From: Neurospora crassa OR74A
Lineage: Eukaryota; Ascomycota; Sordariomycetes; Sordariales; Sordariaceae
Reading direction: 5' to 3'
Assembly (NCBI RefSeq): GCF_000182925.2
Contig: NC_026507.1
Span: 1,984,001-2,048,000, forward strand
DNA length: 64,000 nucleotides
Shown: positions 32,763 to 44,868 of the stretch, in pieces
How the letters are laid out: the number at the start of each line of letters is the position of its first letter
How positions within the stretch are numbered: the first letter of the stretch is position 1
Notes under the pieces: generated by a model
The model's database searches: none
The model's input: the letters and a program-made list of their open reading frames with translations, nothing else
Told to the model about the DNA's origin: nothing
Translations under genes and position numbers: made by a program

Positions 32763-34532
32763 CTAATTCGCTTCTCTTGTGACGTTTTTCTCTGCAGGCC
32801 GTAGCCTTGAAGCATGCACGCTGCGACAGTCGTGTAAAGTCATTGTCATGCGCCTGAAATCGTCTCGCAATGCTCGAGGCAGCCAAACATCATCAAATTT
32901 CAATGCAGCATATTCCAAGCCGGTATCAACATTCCACGTCCAACAGCCACATAGATGGGAGTCGAAGTCAATTTGTCGTTCCTAAAGACGTAGCGATACG
33001 TTAGCAATATCTCCTCACGGCAATGAGCGCCTTGCTGTGCAAACCAAGCACGAGTAATACTCACGTTTACGTGACCTGTCCCAAGTTTCGCTTCGAAGAG
33101 AGGTCTAAAAATTCACGTCCATGTTGATCCAATCCAAAAACCGAAACCGTCGTCAATTCACCAACCAGACGAGGAGCCCACAAAAACCAACATGGCCCAT
33201 CCGTATATATCCAGGTCATCCCTTGTGTGACATCCGCTCTATTTCTTTGTACGATGCTTGACAAAAACTTGCCTTACTGTCGTCCTGAGATTGCTCTGCT
33301 GCCGAGGTGAGTGCAACAACCAGCAACAAGTTTGCGTGAACTGTATCCGAAACGGCAAACTCAAGCACTTCATGCGAGGATGGGAGCTCTTCCCAAGATG
33401 GCAATCCATTCTGAGGGTGTCGTTGTGCATGTGACTGCCGGTCCACTGTCGGCTTGTGCAACGTCTGTTCGATGTTACCAGTCGCACATGTTCCGTATGG
33501 AAGGCCATCGTCGCCATTTCCAGAAACCCAAGGGCCAATCCCAGACCAAACGACTGGCTCTCCGTCACAGGAGGGTTGGGAAGGAGGGTCCCACGTCCGC
33601 CAGTTCAACCCGTCAGTGCTGATACGATTGATCCGGGCGCGGTCCTCTTCAGTAGCTTCACCCCACCATCGTCTCAATCTCTCCGACGTCGGGATGTCTA
33701 GAGGATTCGGAGGCAAGTCGAAGTCGCTCCATTCCTCCCTCCACTCCGGGATACCCTTTGGCAGATCACGCGACGGCAAACGGGGACTCGGGGGCGGACT
33801 CCATGACATCCAGTTCAAACCGTCATGCTGCACATTTGCTACCCTGTGACGGGCTTCAGCAGAGAGTTCGACCCATCGCTTGGTATCCTCGGGTGTCGGA
33901 GGGATATAAGGAAGCGAAGGGAGCTCATTGTCGTCGTCGTTGTTGGGATCGAGGTCAAGGTCGCCGATGTGTGAGCTGTATGTCAACGAACCGGGTGAGA
34001 TGAGCGAAGGAAGGCTGTCTGTAGAGCTCTTCGGGCTAGCATACTGATGAACCTGCTTTTGAATCTCAATGGCCAGGTGTTGACTGGCTCGGGCAGAAAA
34101 GAGGCAGTGGAGTCGGATAAGAACATGGAAGATCATCTCCAGTGATGCGAACAAAGCCTTCTTGCAGAGCACAGCCAAGGCGACAGGAAGCGCAAAGGAA
34201 CAGCCAATGGCCCTGAGGCAGAGGCGTAAAAGGCCGAGGTGAGAGTCATGAACGTTGACAGCAAAAGTTCCCTCTATCATTTCGATTGATTCTCCTAAAA
34301 TTGCAAGAATGACTTGTATATTTGGCTGCCGACGGTAGTCCTTCTTCTGGCCCGGGGTTCTGAGATGAGGACTACGGTAGTGATTAACAAGAACAATAAG
34401 AAGGGTAAAGAGTAGACGAGGAATGGGGATTTGGCAAAGTCGAAGCACCTTGGTTATAAACGACGAGGTATTAGGATATTTAATAATATGATTTTCTTTC
34501 CCCCGTGACAGAGACGTGTAAGCGAAGTCCAT
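32763..34532 (-). CDS. Hypothetical protein with paired Trp-rich repeats; structure uncertain
   Basis: I do not recognise the family. The ATG at 34532 (MDFAYTSLSRGKENH) opens 438 codons. Two hydrophobic segments occur (PRLLFTLLIVLVNHY; AIGCSFALPVALAVLC). Two similar modules follow at about residues 211-247 and 280-316, each reading P-T-x-E-x-x-(K/R)RW ... DGLNWxxWxPP. A GTAAGG donor at 33277 with an AAG acceptor at 33222 would join into a second frame (MTWIYTDGPCWFLWAPRL ... FGLDQHGREF). This must shift by one base at an A5 run (33107-33111) to continue as RPLFEAKLGTGHVN, which then splices at GTGAGT to a last exon, 32981-32763 (ERQIDFDSHLCGCWTWNVDT, ending REAN). The ends look genuinely coding; the middle is either mis-modelled, frameshifted or a sequence error. 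Confidence 0.5.
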
Positions 34533-34586
34533 GGTGCAGCCCTTCAGCTCACCCCCGACATTCTGTTCCTAATCCTGACGCAGCCG

Positions 34587-35136
34587 TTAGTATTGGGGAG
34601 CACCTTTCAGTTCGAAGCCAAACCTGGCGGCATCGCGTGGCAGCTGCGGTTCATCAGTAAGGTTTCTCAAGAAGCCGCCGGTGGCGTGCAAAAGGAAGTC
34701 GTCGCTCACCAGGTGCAACTTCACCGGATCCTGCGTTTGTCTGATACACTCGAACTCGTACCAAAATCCGTTGTGTCAATTTTGTGCCAACCTCATGGCA
34801 GGCTTGCCTCGCGCAGATAGCCTGGCGTTACGACAAGGCATAAAAAGGTATACGATGCTCCTTAAGAAGCCCAGAAGGGATATCCGAGTTTGGCGAATTA
34901 GTAGTTACTGTCTTCCAGTTCATGAGGTGTGGCTTGTGCTTTGCTTTGTCAACCTTCCCTCTGACCAACGCTCCATTTCTAAGCTCATCGACATCATATG
35001 TCTTCCTTTCACTCGCTCATAGTCAGCTGGAAAATTGCAGTGACTTGCGCAGGTTGAAGAAAAAGACCGAGACCACTGCAAGGATGAGCCAAGAGCGACC
35101 GAGACCCTATCTTTTCGTCATTGCTGCCATCTTCAT
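34587..35136 (-). pseudogene. Decayed protein-gene remnant, unknown family
   Basis: Two stretches have clear coding character on the minus strand. One, 35016-34828, contains TYDVDELRNGALVRGKVDKA and HRIPFYALS. The other, 34775-34587, reads GFWYEFECIRQTQDPVKLHL, then SDDFLLHATGGFLRNLTDEP, ending GAPQY-stop. Between them the first frame meets a TAA, continues as QACHEVGTKLTQ, and must shift to reach the second. Upstream in the first frame lie a hydrophobic stretch (SWLILAVVSVFFFNL) and further stops. I found no intron set that removes all interruptions, so I read it as a broken host gene. No domain recognised. Confidence 0.4.
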
Positions 35137-35485
35137 GTCCTCGGCGTAACAATTCAGCTTCGACCCTCTCAACTTGTATTTGGCATGTTCACGCACATAC
35201 CTATTGATTTTTGATGGCCCTAGCCCAGTCGTCAAAGTACGCAACAGGACGGACACACCGCTCTAGGCCATGCGCGATCGCCTCAACAGATATTAACCCG
35301 TCACTCCAATAATCAAACGCTCGCGATCAAGGATGTAGAGTGGTCTCGTTACCCTCGTACAAAGGGTCACATCAGAACACAAGCACGGCTCAAAGCATTT
35401 ATGAACAGACATTCAAATGGCAACATCTGGTATCATTAGATTCATAACTTGTTCATTCCTCTGCAATCAAACTCTCAGCCAAAGC

Positions 35486-36576
35486 TTAGAGCTTCTGCAT
35501 GGCAGCGATATCGGTGGACTGGACGTAGTCCTCGAATCCAGCGATCTCCTCCTGGAGCTCATCGAGGGAGATCTTCTCGTCCTCAATGACCATGTTGATC
35601 TGGAGCTTCTTAATACCGAAGCCGACGGGGACGAGCTTGGAACCACCCCAGACGAGACCATCCTTCTCAATGCCACGGACGGCAGCCTCAAGAGCAACCA
35701 TGTCGGTCTCATCATCTGTGACAAACGGATTAGCACAGATGCTTCGTCTGTACACCGCGGAAGAAAGGAAAACTTACCCCAGGGCTTGACATCCATGGTG
35801 ACGATGGACTTGGCAGCGATCTTGGGCTTGGCAGCCTTCTTCTCGCGGTAGGCAGCAAGGCGCTCTTCACGGATGCGGGCAGCCTCAGCATCCTCCTCCT
35901 CATCGTCGGAGCCGAAAAGGTCGACATCCTCCTCCTCCTCCTCGGCAGCAGCCTCAGGGGCCTTGGCGGGGTTAATGGTGACCTCGGCGACATCAGGGCC
36001 GTAGGTGGTGTAGGGGGCAGAGGAGTCGCCAGCGAGGGTGGCGAACTCATCCTCGTAGGTGGCGATGTGCTTGTACCAGCGGGCAGCGTTGGGGTACTTC
36101 TCGGCGGAGGGAGCCTCCTTCAGGGCCTTGAAGACGGCAACATCAGCCTGGGAGGCAGTGTAGCTATACAGAGCTGCGCGTTAGCAAGAGCGTGTTCGCC
36201 AAGAACCAAAGCGTGCATATATGTATATCCAATGTGTTGTTGGAGGAGGTTCGAGTCAGAAGTGCACAAAAGTGCTGTTGTGTTAATCATTTGCAGGGTC
36301 TTAAGCTGCTCAGCAACACGGACCAGTGTGTTCATCATTCGAAAGGGCAGGAAAGTGACCATCATATCATGGAGAAGTCCGTGATACATACCCAGTAACG
36401 TAAGAGCGGGTGAGGAGCCAGTTGTTGAGCACTGATGCCAAAGCGCGTTAGTTGACAAGTCCTTCTTTCATGATTGCGCTTCTCGTCGAGCGCAGGCGCA
36501 GGCGCAGGCGCAAGCGGCAGGTTGGGGGTTGCTTACCGGCAAGACCGGCATCGGTGAGGAGATCAGTGAAGCCCAT
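35486..36576 (-). CDS. Translation elongation factor 1-beta (eEF1B-alpha)
   Basis: Guanine-nucleotide exchange factor for eEF1A. Four exons on the minus strand, 36576-36537, 36431-36392, 36163-35778 and 35715-35486, join in phase to 231 residues, the usual length. The N-terminal GST-like domain ([20 protein letters not shown] ... [19 protein letters not shown]) is followed by an acidic linker ([20 protein letters not shown], with the FGSDDEEE casein kinase 2 target typical of the family) and the exchange domain ([45 protein letters not shown]). The last K-L end matches the conserved C terminus that enters the eEF1A site. Exons 1 and 2 are only 40 bases each. The first intron carries a GCAGGC hexamer repeat (about 36490-36520). 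Strong codon bias, as in rps2. Confidence 0.97.
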
Positions 36577-37842
36577 TTTGCTGGATTTTGAGGATTGAGA
36601 CGTGGTGATGAGAGATGGATGTGAATGTGAGGAATGCCTGGTGAGAGAGAAAGGAGTCAACAGAGGCAGAGGCAGCGACGACAATGTGGCCCAAGGATGG
36701 CGGGGTTGAAAATCTTTTGGATTGGACCCATCCAATTTCGAGCTCCACTCTTTGGTGCGCGGAAGACCCCGCTTTACAAAAAGCGAAAAGCTGCCCGCCT
36801 GCAGTGGTGCGTCCAGTGGAAACTGAGTGCCTGCAGATAACAGGAGCACGAGCCACTCGATTGATTCGCAGTGAGTGAGTTCAACCGCTGAAGGCACAGC
36901 CAGCCAGCCGCGCGCCACTTCAAAACAGCTAGGGGAGGAATCATACTTACTAGTACCTCTAGCGAAGGAAGCTGCACAGCCACGGTTGAAAGTCTTTGGC
37001 CTAATCCAGGACTCGTTCGTCGTGTGGGCCTTTGCACTCTTTGCCCAGCATCAATGCCATCCAATCAAACATGACGTCACATTCTCCTTTTCCCGGCGGT
37101 TACAAACTGAAGTAAACAAAAACAACACTTAGCTCTGCGGCAATGTGATCTGTACATATCCCAGGATGATCAGATTTTGCAGATGACTTAAGAACCCTTA
37201 CGGGTAGCTAACCGTCATCTACCGAGCAGGCTAAAACGTATAAATAAAGACCGGAACCCTTGCTACAGTCGCGGGCGTCCAGCAGTCCCCATGCCAACGA
37301 GCCCTACGCACAACTGGCCCTTGCTAGGCGTGTGTCACCTGGATCCTTGGCCAACTTGTCGATTGGCTCACGAGCAGTGCACCAGCTCCATGACTGGCGT
37401 CTGTTCTCCCGTCGCTCGACACCACGTAACGTCACTGAACCCTCTTGTGTCTATGGCCCGAAATCGTGCTAGCTCGACTTGTCGAGGGCGCCAATGCGTT
37501 GTTACCGCGCGTCATTTGTGTTTCCCTGTAAAGAAAGTCACAAAGCCGACAACGGGGAACCTGGGGCTTCCACTTGAGTAGAAACTTATAAGGTATAAGC
37601 TCGCGGCAGTGACGACTCTTTCAGCATCCAAATCTTCATCCGCATCAAACTTTCATATCACCTAGTAACTCAGCCGCCTCGAACTGTCCTGAGTGAAAAC
37701 GAATCCATCAAGTAAACACAGTCAAACTATATATTATCCACCAACGGTTTTATTCTCCACGACTTGAGACTTTCCAAACCCAACCGCTCTATCTCGTGGA
37801 ACTTTCTCACACACCCGGCATTACATCATCACAACCGCTATC
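36577..37842. other. Shared promoter of divergent eEF1B-alpha and MARVEL genes
   Basis: No gene supported. Short frames on the plus strand (37260-37581) lack any recognised motif. Confidence 0.55.
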
Positions 37843-38356
37843 ATGGAATCTCTAAACCGCTACATCCCCTACGCCCACATGATCGCAACGGTCTTTGGCC
37901 TTATCGAGCTCGGTCTAACATGTTACCGTGAGTTTTTCTCCATCTTCCACTTTCAAACCGTTACACCACTAACAAGCTCCAACAACAGTCGTATCACCCT
38001 GGTGGCGAGCCCCCGGCATCTACGCCTTTATGCTCTTCAGCTCCGTCTGGACTTTGTTGGTCCTCATCTACATTGCCCTCTTCCCGCCTTACTTCCCCAA
38101 GACGTTCCAGCGCACCATCGCCCTCGCGCTGGAGTGGATCACCATGATCTTCTGGTTCGCCGGTTCGATCGCTCTCGCCGTTTATTTCGGGTCTCCGAGC
38201 TGCGGTGCCGACACATTCTGCGGATGTGTCGAAGCCGCTACTGCGTTCGGCTTCCTTCTCTGGGTTACGTTTTTGTTCATCGTTATTGTCGACACCATGG
38301 CTACGCTCAAGGGTAGGGCAAGGGGTCAGAGGGCCAAGCCTGTTGTCGGAGTTTAG
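37843..38356 (+). CDS. Four-helix MARVEL-like membrane protein
   Basis: Small integral membrane protein, probably of the plasma membrane or secretory vesicles (MARVEL/Nce102-like fold). Exons 37843-37927 and 37989-38356 join in phase to 150 residues. Four hydrophobic helices are seen: about residues 8-27 (YAHMIATVFGLIELGLTCY), 39-62 (IYAFMLFSSVWTLLVLIYIAL), 75-98 (IALALEWITMIFWFAGSIALA) and 116-137 (FGFLLWVTFLFIVIVDTMA). A Cys-containing loop (GSPSCGADTFCGCVEAA) lies between helices 3 and 4, as in many fungal MARVEL proteins. The tail is short and basic (KGRARGQRAK). Its precise role is not shown. Confidence 0.8.
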
Positions 38357-39160
38357 GGTGGCGGATTGAAACACGGAGAATTTGATCCCTGCATCGGATT
38401 CCAACAGGGAGTGGATGGAGGAATGCATGCCGGCATGATCTCAGCTGTTGCTGGCTGCATCGCTGCTTGGGAACTGGCTTCCACAAGCGGCAGGGGAAGA
38501 TGATTTTAATGCTAGTGGAAAACGGGACACGCAGCGGGATGCATGGCATGCAGGAATGCAGGAATGCGGAATAGCAGAAAGAGTTGTACGGCAATGAAGA
38601 GGTTAGATAGTTTGCATCGGGACAGGCGCATCATCGCGAAACATCGCGGACAGCATAGCATAGAATACCCTTTTCCTTTTACCTAGGCTAGAGCATTGAT
38701 ATTTGCATCTACACACCCGGATATCACAACGTCATTTTCTTCTCGCATCGTGTGCTTGTCAAGACCAACTCTCAGCCTGCAGCTATGTGCAAGAACAGGA
38801 CTGCCAACGTTATATAGATAGATGAGGATCTCTCAAAGACCAAGTGCCCGCCGAAGCCGGCTTATCGCCATTATATTCCGCTCCGTGTACCAATAAATAA
38901 TCTCTGCTGCTATTTCCAACCGCAAATTCTGGGCTCAGTGTATCAGAGTAGTTGAACTCTCAACCAAAGCCGATGGCTGAATGATGATGGTCATGATGAT
39001 GGTCATGATGATAATGATGATAGTCAAGAACCGGCTCCCTAAAGGGACTCTAAATATTCAACTCGGACGTGAGCCAAATTCCTTATCGTCCCATGCCTAG
39101 GGCTCAGTGAACCCCTTATACAATGCTAATGTTTTCTATAACACACGGACAGGAGGTATC
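38357..39160. other. Intergenic between convergent MARVEL and PIG-S genes
   Basis: No gene visible. It carries a 12-base repeat of ATGATGATGGTC type at about 38981-39023. Confidence 0.6.
38981..39023. repeat. ATGATGATGGTC minisatellite
   Basis: Three to four imperfect 12-base units (ATGATGATGGTC), the last ones degraded. Confidence 0.8.
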
Positions 39161-40942
39161 TCAATCCTTCTTTTTCTCCTTCCCTTTCTCCGCCGCCTCT
39201 CTCTTCCTTTTCCTCCAAGCCTTCAACTCGTTCAACATCCCCATGACCAAGGGCACAGCCACAGGTCCAAGCAAAGGAAGATACACGGCCACCTTGTGCT
39301 CATCCGGGAAATACAGCTGGCCAACCATACTCTTCTCGAAGAAGGCGCGCTCAGCCTCAGCCTCGGCTATTCTGGCATGCTCCAGGCCTTCGGCTTCGCC
39401 AAGGGTCTCGCAAGCTTGGCGCAAATGAACAATAGTCTTGGATACACCATCTGCGACACTGCTAGGGATGGAAATCGACTTTAGTGCCAAGGCAAGACGA
39501 GCCAAGGAACCGAGAGTAGAGGAGGCCCGCAAAAGTAGGTCTGCCGAGCGGATGCGGGACAGCGTAGACAGGCGAAGCGGGAGAGAACCAGAACTCGGGG
39601 TCCCGGTCAGGGACAAGAGATGGGATGTAAAGGTCAATAAAGGCTGTTTAAGGGCATCCACAGACACATGGGCAGTGTCATGCGGGAGGGAAAGCAAGTA
39701 AACAGTGCCCCATTGTGGGATCAGCCATGACTGGGAAGTGGTCAACCCACCCTCAGCTGAATCGTGGGCATTCTCAGAGGAGAGTGCAATGGTCTGGTTG
39801 CCAACAAACACAATGAAGTTCACTGTCGGCGCACCGCCTATGGAGGGTGAAAGAGGCCATTCTGCGGCGTTGATGAAGGACGAGAGGTCATCCTTGCTCA
39901 GTACCTGGTTCTGCACTCCTGGCGATGCATACAGCTGCACCTGGGTATCAATGGTAAAGTTATGAATGGGCGACAGCAAACCTAGAACAGGCTTCAGATA
40001 GTCCTGAATGGCGGCTTCAATATCCCAGCTGCTTGGAAGCGGTCCGCTGGTAAACAGAGAAAAGGTGAGGTGGTAGGTAGGCGCATACTTGAGCGATCGT
40101 GTCGTCCGCTTGGCAAGTGATTCGGCCGCTTCTGGGGTCAGGCTCTGAGGCCGGTAGTCGGTCGGTATCGAGTTACTGGAGAGCAGGTAGGATATAATGG
40201 CTTGCTCCTCGGCAAAGGTAGATCGTAGCTGGCCGGCCACATAGGTCGCTAGCGATGACGAAGCTGATGTCGCGGAGGGTGCAGCATTCGGCGGGTATGT
40301 GATGTCAAGGACAGGCTCGTAAGGATCGAGCGTTGCTGTTACGGCATCGCCGGGAAGAAGACGTATTGTGAGAGCCGTATCGGGTTCGTCGTTCCGTTTC
40401 TGTGGCGCAGCGGGCGAGGAGAGTTGCAGTCGCAAGTGGTGCCCCGAGAAGTCGTTAAGGTCATCGAGGGCGTGCTGGGTGAGACGGAGGAGGTTCTGGG
40501 CCTCTTGCTCCGGGAGCGAGTTGGCTTGGATTGAGATGCGGAGAGGAAAGACAGGGCGACATGCCTATACAATGTTCAAGCGCGGGTTAGCAATGTCAAG
40601 TTTCGAGCTTCAGACATGGTGTTCGCTCATCATGCGCACCTTGCCATCCGCCCAATCGAGCATCTCCTTCAGGGGAAGGTTAGCTCGGTGGATGGTAGTC
40701 GTCTTCCACCATACTGGCAATCCCAGTAGCAGGACGATCAGCCAGAACGACACTATAACCCATATGCGTCTGCGAATGTCAGAAAGTTTTTCGGGGGGTG
40801 GTTCCTTTCGTGTCGATGTTTGCGCCGCTGTCGCCGATGACAGTGGAGTGGCCACAGGACTCGATGTCATCGTCGCCATTTGAGTCTCGGAGGACAGAGT
40901 GTCGCCAGCTGCGCCATGGTCGATTGGTCGTCGGGCAAACAT
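39161..40942 (-). CDS. GPI transamidase subunit PIG-S (Gpi17)
   Basis: ER membrane subunit of the complex that attaches GPI anchors to proteins. Exons 40942-40640 and 40564-39161 join in phase 0 to 568 residues, the usual length. The ATG at 40942 (MFARRPIDHGAAGD) precedes a cytosolic tail, then the first membrane helix (IWVIVSFWLIVLLLGLPVWW, about residues 60-79). A large lumenal domain follows, with family landmarks YHLTFSLFTSGPLPSSWDIE, PIHNFTIDTQVQLYA and WLIPQWGTVYLLSLP. The second helix lies near the end (VAVYLPLLGPVAVPLVMGML) with a Lys/Arg/Glu-rich cytosolic tail. The intron uses a GTGCGC donor, like the first rps2 intron. Identity is firm. Confidence 0.93.
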
Positions 40943-42111
40943 GGTAAATGTTGAGTCGGACCTATTTGCCAAGATCCATCTACCGAGCTGCTCGAATGTC
41001 CTGGATATTCACAACGTCAAACGACATCGAGGTGTCGTGTGTATCAGACAGGATGACCTCGAACATGAATGGGACACCGGCGCCACGCCTTGGCGACCGC
41101 CAACCGCGTCTCTCAGGCCCGGCAGTATGTAGTGTACAGGCACTGAATGGCTCGTCCGAAACGGTTAGCCGTGGAGATCCCTTAACGTGGGTACCTACCT
41201 GCCTCCACTTCCGCCAAGCGCTCATCTTCGTTATGGAACTTAACTTGAATCTCCAATCACAAGGCTGATTTGAATCCCACACAGTCTACTAGGTATGTAC
41301 AATCGAGACGGAACACATCCGTTCATCTTTCTTCTATTGAATTGCAACCATTAAGAAGCACCACTCGTTCGAGCCGCATCTCATTTGATCAAGGTTCATG
41401 ATGAACCCTCTCTATCTGCGAGACCGGACGTCTCTTCTTTTTTGGTGTCCGTCTTCTTACAGTATGTCGTCTTCGCTGTGCTGAACGTGGGTCTGTCGTG
41501 TTACTGTGGACGGTTTCACCAGAAAGAAAAAATAAGTACCATGCCTTCGTTGCCCAACCAGGACAACGACTCAACCAAAGTCTGCCATCAACAGACCTGT
41601 AACAGACTGTCGAAATTGCTTCACGCCTCACGGTGACAAGTGCTTGCCCGCCAAAATTCCAACCGCGCCGTTTCTGGATGGGCACTTCCAGGCTCCGGAG
41701 GGGGGCGCTACTGCGCCCCGCGCGGCTCGCTTATACGCGATGTACATTCACATCAGCGGCATCAGCTGGAGACTACGAGATGTGCAAGATCGGTCTGCTT
41801 AATCGGGTTTCTACAGATTTCGCTGCCTCCTGATAAATGGGCAGACTGGTTACCCCTGTCGTAACATTGAATTTCAAGCCATCCATCATCTCTGTCCAGT
41901 GCCAAAGCTGCAGATGGTGGTGCAGTGACTAAAAGACTCGAGAAGCCGAGGCACACAAAGACCTGTGATCATCCGATAGCATGCAGGTGGCATCTGCTAA
42001 AACACAACACCGAATCTGCGGATCCGACCATCCATCGTTAGGTTTGCAATTGATTCGTTGCTCTTTTTCTTCACGTTCTTCATGCATTCCAGCGTCCTTA
42101 CCAACGGCGGG

Positions 42112-42146
<35 letters not shown>

Positions 42147-42731
42147 AAAAAAAAAAAAAAAAAAAGCCGAGATGTTGTCGACAAGAGACGGAGACGGATG
42201 GGTAATGTACATTTGACTTCGGACGTCGTCCTTCCGTTGCATGCGGCTGGGCCCGGGTCCCCGGGGGCGATAGCTTGAATTCCCATTCAGACCATCATCA
42301 TCCCAGCCGGATAGGCCAAAATCCCAAGTCAGAGGCTAGCAATCCCAGCTTTGGCAAAAGCGCAAAACAATCCAAAGACACGCCCGGGGACCCTGCAGTC
42401 GTGGGGTTGCCAAGGGGCCGCCTGTCAGGCACGTTCAAAGCTCCGCCAGTGTTCACCGTTGTCTCTGATCAAGACTCTTTCACTGACCGGGCATCTCATC
42501 CTGCCCTGGGCTTCCATAATTCCACCAACCAACCTTTGGTGTTGCACTGTATACCTTAGGTGCAGCCCTTAAAGTACCCAACCAAGCGCGGCTTCCTTAT
42601 CTCCAAACTTTTTTTCAACTTCTCTTCTTGCTTTCGGTTTGCATATCCTTCCGGCAAGGGGCACATTATACATACACTAGGGTGCGTATACTTGACTGAC
42701 CGTCTTTGCGCCGCCCCCGTTCTCTGCCGAT
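40943..42731. other. Shared promoter of divergent PIG-S and FAT1-type genes
   Basis: No gene supported. It contains the long A tract at 42112-42165 and a short TACCTACC element near 41200. Confidence 0.55.
42112..42165. repeat. Long A tract (A33-GG-A19)
   Basis: Two A homopolymers of 33 and 19 bases are separated by GG. No retroposon-like body or target duplication was found beside them, so this is read as a simple repeat. Confidence 0.85.
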
Positions 42732-44868
42732 ATGGCTTCAAGTAAGTTCAGATCCCGTCTTCCGATGTAGGTATGGGAGACTACGTACAGAATGGCATAC
42801 ACCCCAAACGTGACGTCAAACCAAGTTGGTTCATGAGCCGCAAACCTGCATAAAGTTCGCTGACACACCCGGAATCTGTTCCGCGCAGTACCCCTACAAG
42901 TTACCATTCCCGCGGTAGCTGCTGTTGCTGCTTACGCCAATGCTCGATTCCTTGCTTACTACGACCTGGAACTACTCAGGGCCATCGTTCCTACCGTCCT
43001 CGGCGGTGCTTGGAAGCGCTACCGGGACCGTGTGAATCTCTTTTACCAACTTGAGAACCTCGCAACCACCAAGTCGTCCGAAAACAGAGTGTTCCTTCGG
43101 TTCGAAGACCGGGCATACACGTATGCGCAGGCTTATGATACAGTCCTGCGCTATGCCAACTGGCTCAAGGACCGGCGCGGCGTCAAGAGGGGCGATCTCG
43201 TTGGCTTGGACTTTCAAAATACCGATACTTTCATCTTCCTCGTCCTCGCTACATGGGCCATTGGAGCGTCGCCGGCGCTGCTGAATTACAACCTTACCGG
43301 TAACCCGCTTATTCACTGCGTGAACAAGTCAACGGCGCGGTTGGTCCTGGTCGATCCCGTTGTTGCGGGCAATGTCAGTGAAGATGTCAGGTCGGCTTTG
43401 GGGGGCGTCATCTTCGAAGTCGTGACGCCAGCGCTGGAACAAGAGATGTTGGCGATGGATAGCGTCCGTCCTGCGGATGAGCTGAGAAGCGGATTCAAGG
43501 ACAAAGACATGGCGATGCTTATCTACACTAGCGGTACGACTGGCTTGCCCAAAGCTGCCATTATCTCATGGGCCAAGGCTGCCACTGTTGCCAATTTCAC
43601 CTTTCGATGGCTCGGCACCAATGTGAACGACGTGTATTATACGGTAAGTCTCCTTGCAAGATTTGTTACATCACTTCAACTCATACTTTTCTCAGGCCAT
43701 GCCTCTTTACCACAGCACAGCCATGCTATTGGGCTTTGCTCATACTTTGGCAGCAGGTGCCACTTTTGCCATGAGCCGTAAGTTCTCGACTTCCGGATTT
43801 TGGAATGACGTCCGAAAACACAATGCCACGATTATCCAGTACGTTGGAGAGACGTGCCGGTACCTCCTATCGGCACCTCCCATTATTGATCCAGTTACTG
43901 GTGAAGACCTTGACCGCAAACATAGAGTACGCGCTGCCTTTGGAAACGGACTGCGACCAGATGTATGGAACCGATTCAAGGAGCGTTTTGGAATCGAGAC
44001 GATTGCCGAATTCTATGGCGCGACCGAAGGCACTTTTGCGACATGGAACAAGAGCCGAAACGACTTCAGCATGGGTGCAGTGGGGCGAAGCGGTAGTCTC
44101 TACAACGTTATCTTTACAAGAGAGGTTGCCATTGTCGAGGTGGACCATGAAACCGAGCTTCCTCGCCGAGATCCCAAAACCGGGTTTTGTACCCGAGCGC
44201 CCCGCGGAGAGCCAGGCGAGCTGCTCTTCAGGTTACCGCCTGGCGATATCAACTCTCGCTTCCAGGGCTACTATGGCGATGAGGAATCAACATCGAAAAA
44301 GGTGATGAGGGATGTGTTTAGCAAGGGCGATGCCTGGTTCCGTACCGGTGATGTGCTGCGCTGGGATAACGAGAACCGAGTTTACTTCAGCGACCGTATC
44401 GGCGACACTTTCCGGTGGAAGAGTGAGAACGTCTCGACTGCTGAGGTTGCCCAGGTGGTTGGCTTGCATCCCGCGGTTCTCGAGTGCAATGTCTACGGCG
44501 TCCAGGTGCCCAGCCACGAGGGTCGCGCGGGCTGCGCCGCCGTGGTTTTGAAGCCGTCGTGCTTGGTGCAGACAAGCGGCGAGGCGGCTAGAGCACCTAG
44601 GCCAACCGACGACACCGTTAAGAGTCTAGCTGAGCATGTCAAGAGGGGGCTCCCCAAGTACGCCTTGCCTCTGTTCCTGCGCGTAGTGCCGGAGGGAGGC
44701 CTCCAGGCGACAGGTACGAACAAGCAGCAGAAGCACAACCTACGGAGCGAGGGCGTAGATCCGGCCAGGACGGGTGAGGATGAAGTGTTCTGGCTAAGGA
44801 ACGGTACGTACGTCAAGTTCGGTGTAGCGGATTGGAAGGAGCTTAATGCAGGTAATGTGAAGCTTTGA
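42732..44868 (+). CDS. Very-long-chain acyl-CoA synthetase / fatty acid transport protein (FAT1 type)
   Basis: Activates very-long-chain fatty acids to CoA esters, with a role in uptake and peroxisomal or ER lipid metabolism. Three exons: a 10-base first exon (42732-42741, MAS), 42889-43643 and 43696-44868, in phase, giving 645 residues. A short hydrophobic N terminus (VTIPAVAAVAAYANARFLAY) can be a membrane segment. The AMP-binding motif is MLIYTSGTTGLPKAA; EFYGATEGTFATWN and GDAWFRTGDVLRWD follow. The FATP/VLACS signature is FSDRIGDTFRWKSENVSTAE. The protein ends NAGNVKL; the last three residues resemble a weak PTS1, and yeast Fat1 ends similarly to my recollection. The first-exon splice rests on the conserved frame after CGCAG. 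Identity is firm. Confidence 0.93.

Noticed and set aside
42112-42165. Poly-A tail of a retroposed sequence
   Set aside because: No body resembling an mRNA or SINE and no flanking duplication were found; a simple repeat is sufficient.
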